Shown one piece after another: positions 24,820-32,832 of a stretch of 64,000 bases of DNA. The first letter of the stretch is position 1. The number at the start of each line of letters is the position of its first letter. The translations under genes were made by a program, and so were the position numbers. Source of the stretch: Chitinophagales bacterium (GTDB taxonomy: Bacteria; Bacteroidota; Bacteroidia; Chitinophagales; UBA10324). The DNA lies in assembly GCA_025057275.1 (NCBI GenBank), contig JANWXQ010000041.1, positions 1-64,000 on the forward strand, in the 5' to 3' direction. The notes beneath the pieces are model-generated. The model was not told where the DNA came from. It was given only the letters and a program-made list of their open reading frames with translations, and searched no databases.

Positions 24820-26442
24820 ATGATGAAGTACTTATTTCTTATCGCATTGGTTCTTCAGGGTGCATTGTTGTGGGCGCAGGATGTACTCTTCCTTAGTGGG
24901 GGAGGCACTGATCCCAATCTTACCATTCAAAGCGGCGTCTCGGTTTATGTAGAAGGTGGATATGTGGCTCAGAGTGGCGCTGCAGGCATGGAGTTGGATG
25001 GCAATCTGATCATCGGCACACCGGCCGGCTTTACGGCCAACTGGACCGACAACATGGCTACCTCCTCTGTGCTGTCCACCAGCACCGGAACGGTGTATTT
25101 TGAAAGCAACATTCAGCAAAACATCACCGGGCCCAACACCCGGTTTTACAACGTGGTGTTTAACAACAGCAGCCCCAACACGCAGGGCATTCGCATGTTG
25201 TCTAATCTGGTAGTCCTCAACCAGGCCACTTTTCAGGACGGTCTGGTTTACGCTAATTCCAACGCATTGCACATCAACACCACGGCTCCGGGTGCTGTTA
25301 CTTTTCTCGCTCCGAACAATGCCCAATACAGCAACAGTTGGCTTGCCGCTCTGTACCCCAACGGCCGCTTGGACCGCGAAATGACCAACAGCGGCAGTGT
25401 GTTTGATTTTCCTGTAGGAAGCACCAGCGCTGCCCAGCTGCTTCAGGTAACCCCCACCAACATTACAGGGATCTCCCGATTTGCTGCTTCCTGGGAAAAT
25501 GGAGTCATTGGAATCAGCCCGCTGTCTTTATCGGAATGCGGAACGCCTTACCTGCAGGTGCACAATGCAGGGGAGTGGCATTTGCGTCCTGCCAACGGCG
25601 GGTCGCTGGGATCAGGCAGCTTTACCGGAGGTAATATGACTCTTCGGGGATGGAACCTCAGTACTTTTCCGGGATTAATCGATAATCAGTTTGCCCTCTT
25701 GTGGCGTGCCGAGGGCAACAATTCCGCTTCCGGATGGCAGGTGCCCAATCCGGCGTGCTCCTCACTTGCCCCGGCAGGCAGTTCCGGCCGCACCGTAGCC
25801 GGCAATAACGTTTTGCGCAACGGCCTGCAGTCCTTTAGCGATGCCACCAGTCAGTTGGGTATCGGCACTACGGTCTTTGTGCTGCCTGTGGAGTTGCTCA
25901 AGTTTGATGGTTATCCCGAAGGTTCGCACAATGTATTGTTCTGGGTAACAGCCTCCGAATTAAATGCCGACTATTATCAGGTGGAACGAAGCACCAACAA
26001 CAAGGACTTTGCTGCCATTGGCAGGGTAAAAGCGCAGGGTTTCAGCAGCGACGAAAACCACTACGATCTGCTGGATACCTATCCGCTCCCAGGGCCCAAT
26101 TACTACCGGCTCAAGCAGGTGGACAATGACGGCCGGTACCGCTATTCCAACATCATTCTGATTGACCGCAGCGAAGACAGTCACTTTGCAGCACAGGTTT
26201 ATCCCAACCCTTCAGTTGACTTCCTGACTTTGCAGCTGCAGGTTTCGGAACCTCAGGATTATCTGGTTTCCGTAACCGACGCACTGGGTCGTCAGGTGCG
26301 CGCCTATCGGATGGATGCGGCGACGGGAGCTCAGAGCCTGAAGATGGACCTGCGCGATCTGCCGGCTGCTCCCTACCTGCTTTCGGTACTTAGCCCGAAC
26401 GGTGAACTCCGCTTTGTAACTACCGTAATTAAACTGTATTAG
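24820..26442 (+). CDS. Secreted protein with T9SS sorting domain, unknown function
   Basis: A 540-residue exported protein. The signal peptide is about residues 1-19 (LLWAQ). The long beta-rich N-terminal part contains repeated Asn/Ser/Gly-rich strands, for example YFESNIQQNITGP and FYNVVFNNSS, a pattern common in Bacteroidota surface proteins. A fibronectin-III-like segment follows (LKFDGYPEGSHNVLFWVTAS to YYRLKQVDNDGRYRYSN). The C-terminus is a type A sorting domain starting at QVYPNPSVDF. A structural or adhesive surface role is likely, with no enzymatic motif seen. The AT-rich 109-base region upstream has only a weak promoter-like TATTTTTA at 24772-24779. Confidence 0.82.
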   Translation: MMKYLFLIALVLQGALLWAQDVLFLSGGGTDPNLTIQSGVSVYVEGGYVAQSGAAGMELDGNLIIGTPAGFTANWTDNMATSSVLSTSTGTVYFESNIQQNITGPNTRFYNVVFNNSSPNTQGIRMLSNLVVLNQATFQDGLVYANSNALHINTTAPGAVTFLAPNNAQYSNSWLAALYPNGRLDREMTNSGSVFDFPVGSTSAAQLLQVTPTNITGISRFAASWENGVIGISPLSLSECGTPYLQVHNAGEWHLRPANGGSLGSGSFTGGNMTLRGWNLSTFPGLIDNQFALLWRAEGNNSASGWQVPNPACSSLAPAGSSGRTVAGNNVLRNGLQSFSDATSQLGIGTTVFVLPVELLKFDGYPEGSHNVLFWVTASELNADYYQVERSTNNKDFAAIGRVKAQGFSSDENHYDLLDTYPLPGPNYYRLKQVDNDGRYRYSNIILIDRSEDSHFAAQVYPNPSVDFLTLQLQVSEPQDYLVSVTDALGRQVRAYRMDAATGAQSLKMDLRDLPAAPYLLSVLSPNGELRFVTTVIKLY

Positions 26443-26513
26443 TAATCACCGGAGGAAGCAACACCGTTTGCCTGACTGTGGATAGCTTCGGCTGTGGCTG
26501 AATAAGAATAAGG

Positions 26514-26521
26514 TACTTTTG
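26514..26521 (+). promoter_or_regulatory. -7 promoter element for the sugar transferase gene
   Basis: TACTTTTG is a full match to TAnnTTTG, 29 bases before the ATG at 26551. Confidence 0.5.
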
Positions 26522-26550
26522 TTCTCCATCTGGAGGTTGCTGCCTCACCC

Positions 26551-27939
26551 ATGTTTCGGGAAAAATTTCGGGCATTTGCCCTGCTCAGTTTAGCCGGCGA
26601 TCTGACAATTCTCTTGTTGTCGTTTCTTTCGGCTTACCTGATCATTTGGGGCCATTTCCGCCCAAACTTTGATATCTTTTTTCTTAAAGTATCAGCGGCT
26701 CTTGTCGGCTGCTGGGTGATTGTTGTGCTCGTTCTGCGGGTTTATGCCACGGATGTTATGGAACAATTCGAACGAGCCCTGTCGCGCCATATCCAGGCCA
26801 TCATCCTCCATGCCCTGCTGATAGCGCTGACCACCCTTTTGATTCGCGATTTTGCCGTTAACCGCATTCTGTTCATTCTTGGGTATGCCCTGTTTGCTGC
26901 TTTTGACATTCTGTTCCGCATCGGCATGCTCTTTATCATCAAGCGGGAGCGGGAATCCGGTCGCAACACCTACAAGGTTATTGTGTTGGGTGCCAATACC
27001 ATGGGCAAAAAGATTTTTGAAATTCTTACGGACTATCGCGGCTATGGCTATCAGCCGGTGGGCATTTTTGACGATCAGCCTTCCGAAAACGGCATAACGG
27101 TGAAAGGCACGTTGGAAGAAGCCAAGCAGTTTGCTTTGAAGGAAGGGGTGGATCAGATTTTCTGTGCCTTACCCTTACGGGAAAAAGAAAAAATTACCTC
27201 GTTGCTGCGCTTTGCCGAAAGCAACCTGATCCGCTTCAAGCTGGTGCCTGACTTCAGCGCTTTTCATAACCGCAACATCCGGGTGGATTTTTATGGTTTC
27301 TATCCCGTAATCTCCCTACAGCAGGAACCGCTGGCCAATATCTTCAACCGCATACTCAAACGCGCTTTTGATGTAATCTTCTCCCTTTTGGTGATTGCAT
27401 TGGTGTTGTGGTGGCTCGTTCCGTTGGTGGCTTTGCTGATCAAACTGGATTCCAAAGGCCCGGTGTTTTATATTCAAAACCGCTCGGGGCGCAATTACGA
27501 AACGTTCCGCTGCTTCAAGTTCCGCACCATGAAGGTCACCGAAGCCGATAGCGAGTACCGTCAGGCTACTAAGGAAGATCCCCGTGTTACCCGTGTGGGA
27601 CGCTTTTTGCGGAAATACAACATTGATGAACTGCCCCAGTTCTTCAATGTCTTGCTTGGCGATATGAGCGTAGTGGGCCCCCGGCCGCATCCCATAAAGC
27701 TCAACGAAATGTACCGTACCATGATGGAACGGTATATGACCCGCCATCTGGCCAAGCCCGGCATTACCGGCCTGGCTCAGGTCCGCGGTTTCCGGGGCGA
27801 AACCGCCAACGTCGAAGACATGCAGAAGCGCGTGGAAGCCGATGTGTTTTACATTGAAAACTGGAACTTTTTTATGGATATAAAAATCATCCTGCTTACC
27901 GTGCTCAACATGCTGCGTGGGGAAAAGAATGCATATTAA
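26551..27939 (+). CDS. Polyprenyl-phosphate sugar-1-phosphate transferase (WcaJ-like)
   Basis: A 462-residue membrane enzyme that would start a surface polysaccharide repeat unit by moving a sugar-1-phosphate onto undecaprenyl phosphate. Four N-terminal helices are followed by a CoA-binding-like Rossmann domain (VIVLGANTMGKKIFE). Next come a fifth hydrophobic segment (AFDVIFSLLVIALVL) and the catalytic bacterial sugar transferase domain, with CFKFRTMKV, DELPQFFNVLLGDMSVVGPRP and KPGITGLAQVRGF. This is the full-length WcaJ/WbaP layout. The Gfo/Idh oxidoreductase gene starts 5 bases after its stop, so both are one operon. The sugar substrate cannot be read from the sequence. Confidence 0.93.
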   Translation: MFREKFRAFALLSLAGDLTILLLSFLSAYLIIWGHFRPNFDIFFLKVSAALVGCWVIVVLVLRVYATDVMEQFERALSRHIQAIILHALLIALTTLLIRDFAVNRILFILGYALFAAFDILFRIGMLFIIKRERESGRNTYKVIVLGANTMGKKIFEILTDYRGYGYQPVGIFDDQPSENGITVKGTLEEAKQFALKEGVDQIFCALPLREKEKITSLLRFAESNLIRFKLVPDFSAFHNRNIRVDFYGFYPVISLQQEPLANIFNRILKRAFDVIFSLLVIALVLWWLVPLVALLIKLDSKGPVFYIQNRSGRNYETFRCFKFRTMKVTEADSEYRQATKEDPRVTRVGRFLRKYNIDELPQFFNVLLGDMSVVGPRPHPIKLNEMYRTMMERYMTRHLAKPGITGLAQVRGFRGETANVEDMQKRVEADVFYIENWNFFMDIKIILLTVLNMLRGEKNAY

Positions 27940-27944
27940 CAGCG

Positions 27945-29009
27945 ATGAATAAACGCCCGGGGTTTGCCGTCATCGGCATGGGATACATGGGCAGGCGCCA
28001 TGCCCAGATCATTTCCGCAATGGATGAAACCCAATTGGTGGCCGTGGCCGATACGGATCCTTCCCTGCAACCCGAACTGACGAAAACCTTTGGCGTTCCT
28101 TTTTATGCATCAGCCGGTGAGTTGTTGGAAGCGCATCCAGAAGCTGAGGTGATTTGCATTGCCACGCCCAACGGCTCACATGCGGCGCTGGCCCTTCAGG
28201 CGCTGGATGCCGGCAGGCATGTGGTGATTGAAAAGCCCATGGCCCTGACTAAAGCCGACTGCGAGCAGGTCATTCACCGCTCGCTGCAAGTGGGACGTCA
28301 TGTATTCTGCGTCATGCAAAACCGGTATTCCCCGCCGGCCCGCTGGCTCAAACAGCTCATGGATGAAAACCGGCTCGGCCGCATTTTTCTGGTTCAGATC
28401 AATTGCTTCTGGAACCGCGATGACCGTTATTACCGGCCCGGACGGCGTTCGCCAAAAGATTGGAAAGGTACTCGCCTCCAGGACGGCGGTCCCCTTTTTA
28501 CTCAGTTTAGTCATTTTGTGGATATGATGTTTTGGCTCTTCGGCGACATCGAACACATTCGGGGCCGCTTTGAAAATTTTGCCCACAGGCATTCCACCGA
28601 ATTTGCAGACGATACCGGCCTGGTTACTTTCCGCTTTCGCCGGGGCGGCATGGGCTGCTTTTCCTACTCCACCGCTGTTTGGGATCGAAACCTGGAAAGC
28701 AGCATCACCATCATTGGGGAAAAAGGCAGCCTCCGCGTAGGGGGGCAATACATGGAGCGTGTGGAATACTGCCACATCCGGGATTACGTCATGCCGGAAC
28801 TGCCTCCGGCAAATCCGCCCAATGATTACGGCGACTATAAAGGCTCAGCAGCCAATCATCAGTATGTATTTCGCAACGTCGTGGAAACGCTCCGCGGTCA
28901 GTCCACCATGACCACCAATGCGCTGGAAGGCATGAAGGTGGTGGAAATCATTGAACGCATTTACCGGCAGTTATCCGTTGGTGTAGCGGTAAGCGCCGCA
29001 ACCGAATGA
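27945..29009 (+). CDS. Gfo/Idh/MocA-family oxidoreductase
   Basis: A 354-residue NAD(P)-dependent oxidoreductase. The Rossmann motif is GMGYMG near residue 11, the conserved EKP motif is IEKPMAL, and the C-terminal domain holds DGGPLFTQFSHFVDMMFWLFG, where the His matches the catalytic His of the WlbA/WbpB group of UDP-sugar 3-dehydrogenases. Its place directly after the sugar transferase supports a role in nucleotide-sugar modification. Its 3' end overlaps the 3' end of the convergent galactokinase gene by 39 bases (28971-29009). A function in inositol or glucose metabolism cannot be excluded. Confidence 0.87.
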   Translation: MNKRPGFAVIGMGYMGRRHAQIISAMDETQLVAVADTDPSLQPELTKTFGVPFYASAGELLEAHPEAEVICIATPNGSHAALALQALDAGRHVVIEKPMALTKADCEQVIHRSLQVGRHVFCVMQNRYSPPARWLKQLMDENRLGRIFLVQINCFWNRDDRYYRPGRRSPKDWKGTRLQDGGPLFTQFSHFVDMMFWLFGDIEHIRGRFENFAHRHSTEFADDTGLVTFRFRRGGMGCFSYSTAVWDRNLESSITIIGEKGSLRVGGQYMERVEYCHIRDYVMPELPPANPPNDYGDYKGSAANHQYVFRNVVETLRGQSTMTTNALEGMKVVEIIERIYRQLSVGVAVSAATE

Positions 29010-30131
29010 TGCCCTTAGAAAACCCGGTTCCAGACCTGTGGCCTGACGGTACGAGTGATGCACCGTTTCGCAGAACGCTTCATACATCCCGCGCTCAATC
29101 AGGCTAAGCATACTTCCCCCAAAGCCTGCTCCGGAAATACGTGTGGCCAAACAACCGGGCGCTGCCTGCATTAGCGAGGCCAGCCGTTCCAGTTCCGGGG
29201 TAGATACTTCAAAGCAATCGCGGAGGGAAGCATGCGATGCCCGCATGAGCCGGGCCAACTCGTGGCCTTTCCCGTAACGCAGGCATTCCGCTGCGGCTGC
29301 CACGCGCCATTGCTCTGTTACCACATGCCGCGCCCTGCGATAGACCACATCATCGCCTATCCAATGCCTTACCCGGCGCAAATCCTGCGGCGATACATCG
29401 GCTAAATGTTGCGCAGGCAAAAGGCGCTCCAGCACCTGAAGCGCCCACCGGCACTCATCAAAGCGTTGGCGAAATGGCGCTTCAATAAGATGCCTGCGGG
29501 TGCCGGAATCTACCACCACAAATTCATGATCCGGCAGGTGCACCGGAATGTGCTCCTGATGCAGCAGGCTGCAGTCCAGCAGCAAGGCATGCCCCTTTCG
29601 GCAACAGGCTACGGCAAACGGATCCAGATAACCGCAGGGTACACCCACAAATTCGTTTTCCGATTTCTTGCACAACAATGCCGTTTCCGTACAGGTCAGA
29701 CGTACGTCCAGGAAATGAGCTGCAGCCAAAGCGCAACCTACGGTTACTGATGCCGAGGAGGATAAACCGGCACCGACGGGCAAGGTGCTGTGCAACAGGA
29801 GATTCATTCCCTGCAAGCGTTCTGCCCGGTTGCTAACGGCCAGCACCGCTCCGGCAGCATAGCGCCACCAGCCTGCTTCGGCCGGCGGCGGCAGACGCAG
29901 GTCCAGTTGCCGGGTTTCATTTAAATAAGTGGAATAAATAACAAGTTGTTCGTCCGGGCGAAGTCCGGCCGCAATCCACGTGCCGGCTTCCAGTGCTCCG
30001 GGCAGCACCTGGCCGCCGTTATAATCCAGATGTTCACCAATCACATTGAAGCGGCCGGGAGAAAAAAACAATTCCGGCTCGTCCTGCGACACAAACACTT
30101 TACGGTAGCGATCCACGAGATGCTGTCGCAT
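28971..30131 (-). CDS. galK: Galactokinase (GHMP kinase family)
   Basis: A 386-residue GHMP kinase that would phosphorylate galactose at C1 (Leloir pathway). The galactokinase signature is present in a variant form, GRFNVIGEHLDY (26-37), where Phe and Leu replace the usual Val/Ile and Thr. The ATP loop is LPVGAGLSSSAS (117-128). The catalytic Asp is Asp170 in CGYLDPF, with Pro where Gln is usual. The late glycine motif is SGAGFGGS. The variant residues leave open a related sugar such as N-acetylgalactosamine or arabinose. The ATG at 30131 fits the family; the frame extends to 30149. No galT, galE or galM lies in the window. Confidence 0.85.
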   Translation of the reverse strand: MRQHLVDRYRKVFVSQDEPELFFSPGRFNVIGEHLDYNGGQVLPGALEAGTWIAAGLRPDEQLVIYSTYLNETRQLDLRLPPPAEAGWWRYAAGAVLAVSNRAERLQGMNLLLHSTLPVGAGLSSSASVTVGCALAAAHFLDVRLTCTETALLCKKSENEFVGVPCGYLDPFAVACCRKGHALLLDCSLLHQEHIPVHLPDHEFVVVDSGTRRHLIEAPFRQRFDECRWALQVLERLLPAQHLADVSPQDLRRVRHWIGDDVVYRRARHVVTEQWRVAAAAECLRYGKGHELARLMRASHASLRDCFEVSTPELERLASLMQAAPGCLATRISGAGFGGSMLSLIERGMYEAFCETVHHSYRQATGLEPGFLRASFGCGAYRYTNG

Positions 30132-30235
30132 GGCGGTAAGATAACACACCGGCCGGCGGCAGGCAGTAACGCGTCTGTGCTTGAAATAACCGGCGCATCC
30201 TCCATCTTTGGCCGCTCATAGCAACGAAAGCGTTG

Positions 30236-31309
30236 ATGAAAATCGTTACCGTCCTGGGCGCGAGGCCGCAGTTTATCAAGGCAGCAGCCGTAAGCCGGAT
30301 GCTGGCGCGACATCCCGATATAAACGAAATACTCATCCACACCGGCCAGCATTTTGACGATAACATGTCAAAGGTGTTTTTTGATGAACTGGAAATACCC
30401 CGGCCGCACCGGAACCTGGGGATCCATTCCTTACCTCATGGAAGCATGACGGGCCGCATGCTGGAGCAACTGGAACAGGTACTCAGCGAAGAACGCCCCG
30501 ATGCTGTGCTGGTTTACGGTGACACCAATTCGACGTTGGCTGCCGCCCTGGCCGCCCGCAAGTTGCATCTTCGCCTCGCTCATGTGGAAGCGGGTATGCG
30601 CAGCTTCAACATGAATACACCGGAAGAAATCAACCGAATTGTAACCGACCGGTTGTCGGATCTGTTGTTTTGTTCGACCAAGACTGCCGTCCGCAACCTG
30701 CACCGGGAAGGGTTTAAGCATTTTGACTGCAGGATTGTCCAAAGCGGCGATGTGATGTACGATGCGGCCCTGTACTACGGCAAGCGATTGCAGGATGAGC
30801 CGGTAGCCTTGCCCGGAACGTTACCTCCTGCCTTTGTGCTGTGCACCTTGCACCGAGAGGAAAACGTAGATGATGCCGATCGGCTGCAGCGTATTCTGGA
30901 AGGACTTTCCGACATTCACCAGCATCTGCCGGTGTTGCTTCCGCTGCATCCCCGAACGCGCAAGCGTATGGAAGCAGCTGGTGGCCAGTGGCCATTCATC
31001 CTGTGGGAGCCGGTCAGCTATCTGCAGATGCTGCAGTTGCTGCAGCGCTGCGCTTTAGTGATTACCGACAGCGGTGGCCTGCAAAAGGAGGCGTTCTTTT
31101 TTGGCAAATACTGCATCACCCTTCGCGAAGAAACCGAATGGGTGGAATTGGAGGAATTAGGGGTGAACTATGTCGTGGGCAGCGATCGCAAGCGGATTCG
31201 CAAAGCTTTTGAAAAGCTGGCCGGAAAAACGATGAAAACAAAAGCCCGGCCCTATGGCAAGGGAAATGCATCGGAAAAAATCGTCAAGTCGTTGCTGAAG
31301 CATTTATAA
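30236..31309 (+). CDS. wecB: UDP-N-acetylglucosamine 2-epimerase (non-hydrolysing)
   Basis: A 357-residue cytoplasmic enzyme that converts UDP-GlcNAc to UDP-ManNAc for surface polysaccharides. The N-terminus VLGARPQFIKAAAV, the catalytic region HVEAGMRSFN with MNTPEEINR, and TDSGGLQKEAFF near the C-terminus are classic for the family. The ATG at 30236 is used; a TTG lies one codon earlier. It is divergent from galK and close to the sugar transferase operon, which supports a surface glycan role. No wecC dehydrogenase is seen. A promoter-like CATCTTTG near 30203 matches seven of eight consensus bases. Confidence 0.94.
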   Translation: MKIVTVLGARPQFIKAAAVSRMLARHPDINEILIHTGQHFDDNMSKVFFDELEIPRPHRNLGIHSLPHGSMTGRMLEQLEQVLSEERPDAVLVYGDTNSTLAAALAARKLHLRLAHVEAGMRSFNMNTPEEINRIVTDRLSDLLFCSTKTAVRNLHREGFKHFDCRIVQSGDVMYDAALYYGKRLQDEPVALPGTLPPAFVLCTLHREENVDDADRLQRILEGLSDIHQHLPVLLPLHPRTRKRMEAAGGQWPFILWEPVSYLQMLQLLQRCALVITDSGGLQKEAFFFGKYCITLREETEWVELEELGVNYVVGSDRKRIRKAFEKLAGKTMKTKARPYGKGNASEKIVKSLLKHL

Positions 31310-31320
31310 ATTCTTACAGG

Positions 31321-31896
31321 TTAGCGGTCCGGTAAGGCCTGAATCCGGTTTTCTACCATCCGCAGAATATGGTAAGGCCGCATGGAGCGCCAGTTCACTT
31401 CGTTGAACGCCTGTCCGCACAACACGAAATGATGAATTCCCGCCTGCCGCATTTCGGTCAAAACATGCTCCCGGAAATTGATCAGGGCAATCCAGCCTCC
31501 GTCTTCCTTGATGTCTTCGTACCATTCTTCGTAATAGCAATCATCGGATTCATGAAAGTTTAATACATTTTCTCCGATCAGTACAAACTTGCAAATGCCG
31601 TTTCGGATAAGCACATCCAATACCTCGCGTTTCAGAAACATGATATCGTTGTGAATGGCATCGTTCCATTCGCCCAGCAATTCCATAACGCAGATACGGT
31701 GTACGTAATCGGTAAACAGAATTTTCAGATACAAAGTGGGCGAGCCGAAATAATCCCATTGCGGATGAATGAGGTAATTGTATATGGCATGAGTGAAGGT
31801 GAATTCGTCATACGTCCGCTGGTAAAACGGCGAGCGCTCGTCGTCTTCGCTGGTGTAGGCGTCGCGCCAGTTGTAGAACGGCTCAATATTGTGCAT
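31321..31896 (-). CDS. Conserved hypothetical protein, downstream of murQ
   Basis: A 191-residue cytoplasmic protein of unknown function, of a type I associate only with Bacteroidota. It is unusually rich in aromatic and acidic residues, with striking blocks such as NIEPFYNWRD, SPTLYLKILF and ESDDCYYEEWYEDIKEDGG. No signal peptide, membrane segment or known catalytic motif is seen. The ATG at 31896 is preferred because the aromatic NIEPFYNW start looks like the true N-terminus. A longer TTG start at 32001 would overlap murQ by 68 bases. It lies 37 bases after murQ on the same strand, so a shared transcript is likely. Confidence 0.72.
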   Translation of the reverse strand: MHNIEPFYNWRDAYTSEDDERSPFYQRTYDEFTFTHAIYNYLIHPQWDYFGSPTLYLKILFTDYVHRICVMELLGEWNDAIHNDIMFLKREVLDVLIRNGICKFVLIGENVLNFHESDDCYYEEWYEDIKEDGGWIALINFREHVLTEMRQAGIHHFVLCGQAFNEVNWRSMRPYHILRMVENRIQALPDR

Positions 31897-31933
31897 GACA
31901 GCCCAACGGAAGTGATGGGAAATTATGGAATTT

Positions 31934-32767
31934 TCAGCGAGGGCGTGACGGAATTTTTCGGTGAGCTTCCAGCACTTTTCGGACGCTACCGTACTCCTCA
32001 AGAATGTGGCGGGCTCGGCGGTAATCCCAGGCCATCAGCTGCATGAGCAACCTGGTGCCCCGGTCAATGAGCTTTTCATTGGCCAGTTGCATGTCCACCA
32101 TCTTGTTGTCGAGCACATGTCCCATGCGGATCATGACGGTGGTACTGAGCATGTTAAGCACCAGTTTCTGTGCTGTGCCGCATTTCATGCGCGTGCTTCC
32201 CGTTAGAAATTCGGGGCCGGTCATGACTTCCACGGGATAGTCGCTGGCGGCGGCCAGGGGCGTACCGGGGTTGCAGGTAATGCAACCGGTACTGATCTGA
32301 TGCTCTCTACAACGTTGCAATGCGCCCACCACGTAAGGAGTTCGGCCTGAGGCGCTCAGGCCGATGACAATGTCGGTTACCCCTACCCGATGCGCCTGAA
32401 GATCTGCCCAACCCTGTTCGGCATTGTCTTCGGCAAATTCCCGGGCCTTACGTATCGCGGCATCGCCTCCTGCAATCAGCGCTATCGCAGGGTTAGGATC
32501 CACGCCAAAGGTGGGGGGCCATTCGGAAGCGTCAACGATACCCAGCCGGCCACTGGTGCCTGCGCCCAGATAAAAGACCCGCCCACCTGCCTGCAAGGTA
32601 CGTAGCATGGCTTCGGCTAATCGCTCAATCTGAGGTAGGGCATCAGATACAGCAGCCGGCACTTGCTGATCCATCTGATTGATCAGACGCAGCAGGTCGC
32701 CCGTGGCCATCTGCTCCAGATGGCGGAAAGGTGAGGATTGTTCGGTCAGACGATCCGTTTGGCTCAC
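31934..32767 (-). CDS. murQ: N-acetylmuramic acid 6-phosphate etherase
   Basis: A 277-residue SIS-fold lyase that splits MurNAc-6-phosphate into GlcNAc-6-phosphate and lactate during cell-wall recycling. The substrate site LGAGTSGRLGIVDASEWPPT includes the catalytic Glu of DASE, and GLSASGRTPYV and TGSTRMKCGTAQK follow; all are family hallmarks. The GTG at 32767 gives the usual short N-terminus; another GTG at 32782 is possible. A promoter-like TACTTTAG (32771-32778, minus strand) sits between the two, which would make the 32767 start nearly leaderless. No anhydromuramic kinase or MurNAc transporter gene is adjacent. Confidence 0.93.
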   Translation of the reverse strand: MSQTDRLTEQSSPFRHLEQMATGDLLRLINQMDQQVPAAVSDALPQIERLAEAMLRTLQAGGRVFYLGAGTSGRLGIVDASEWPPTFGVDPNPAIALIAGGDAAIRKAREFAEDNAEQGWADLQAHRVGVTDIVIGLSASGRTPYVVGALQRCREHQISTGCITCNPGTPLAAASDYPVEVMTGPEFLTGSTRMKCGTAQKLVLNMLSTTVMIRMGHVLDNKMVDMQLANEKLIDRGTRLLMQLMAWDYRRARHILEEYGSVRKVLEAHRKIPSRPR

Positions 32768-32832
32768 CCTGCTAAAGTACACGCTGCCGCAATGATACTG
32801 GAAGCTTGTTGTTTCTTTGTCCTGCCGCTTAC

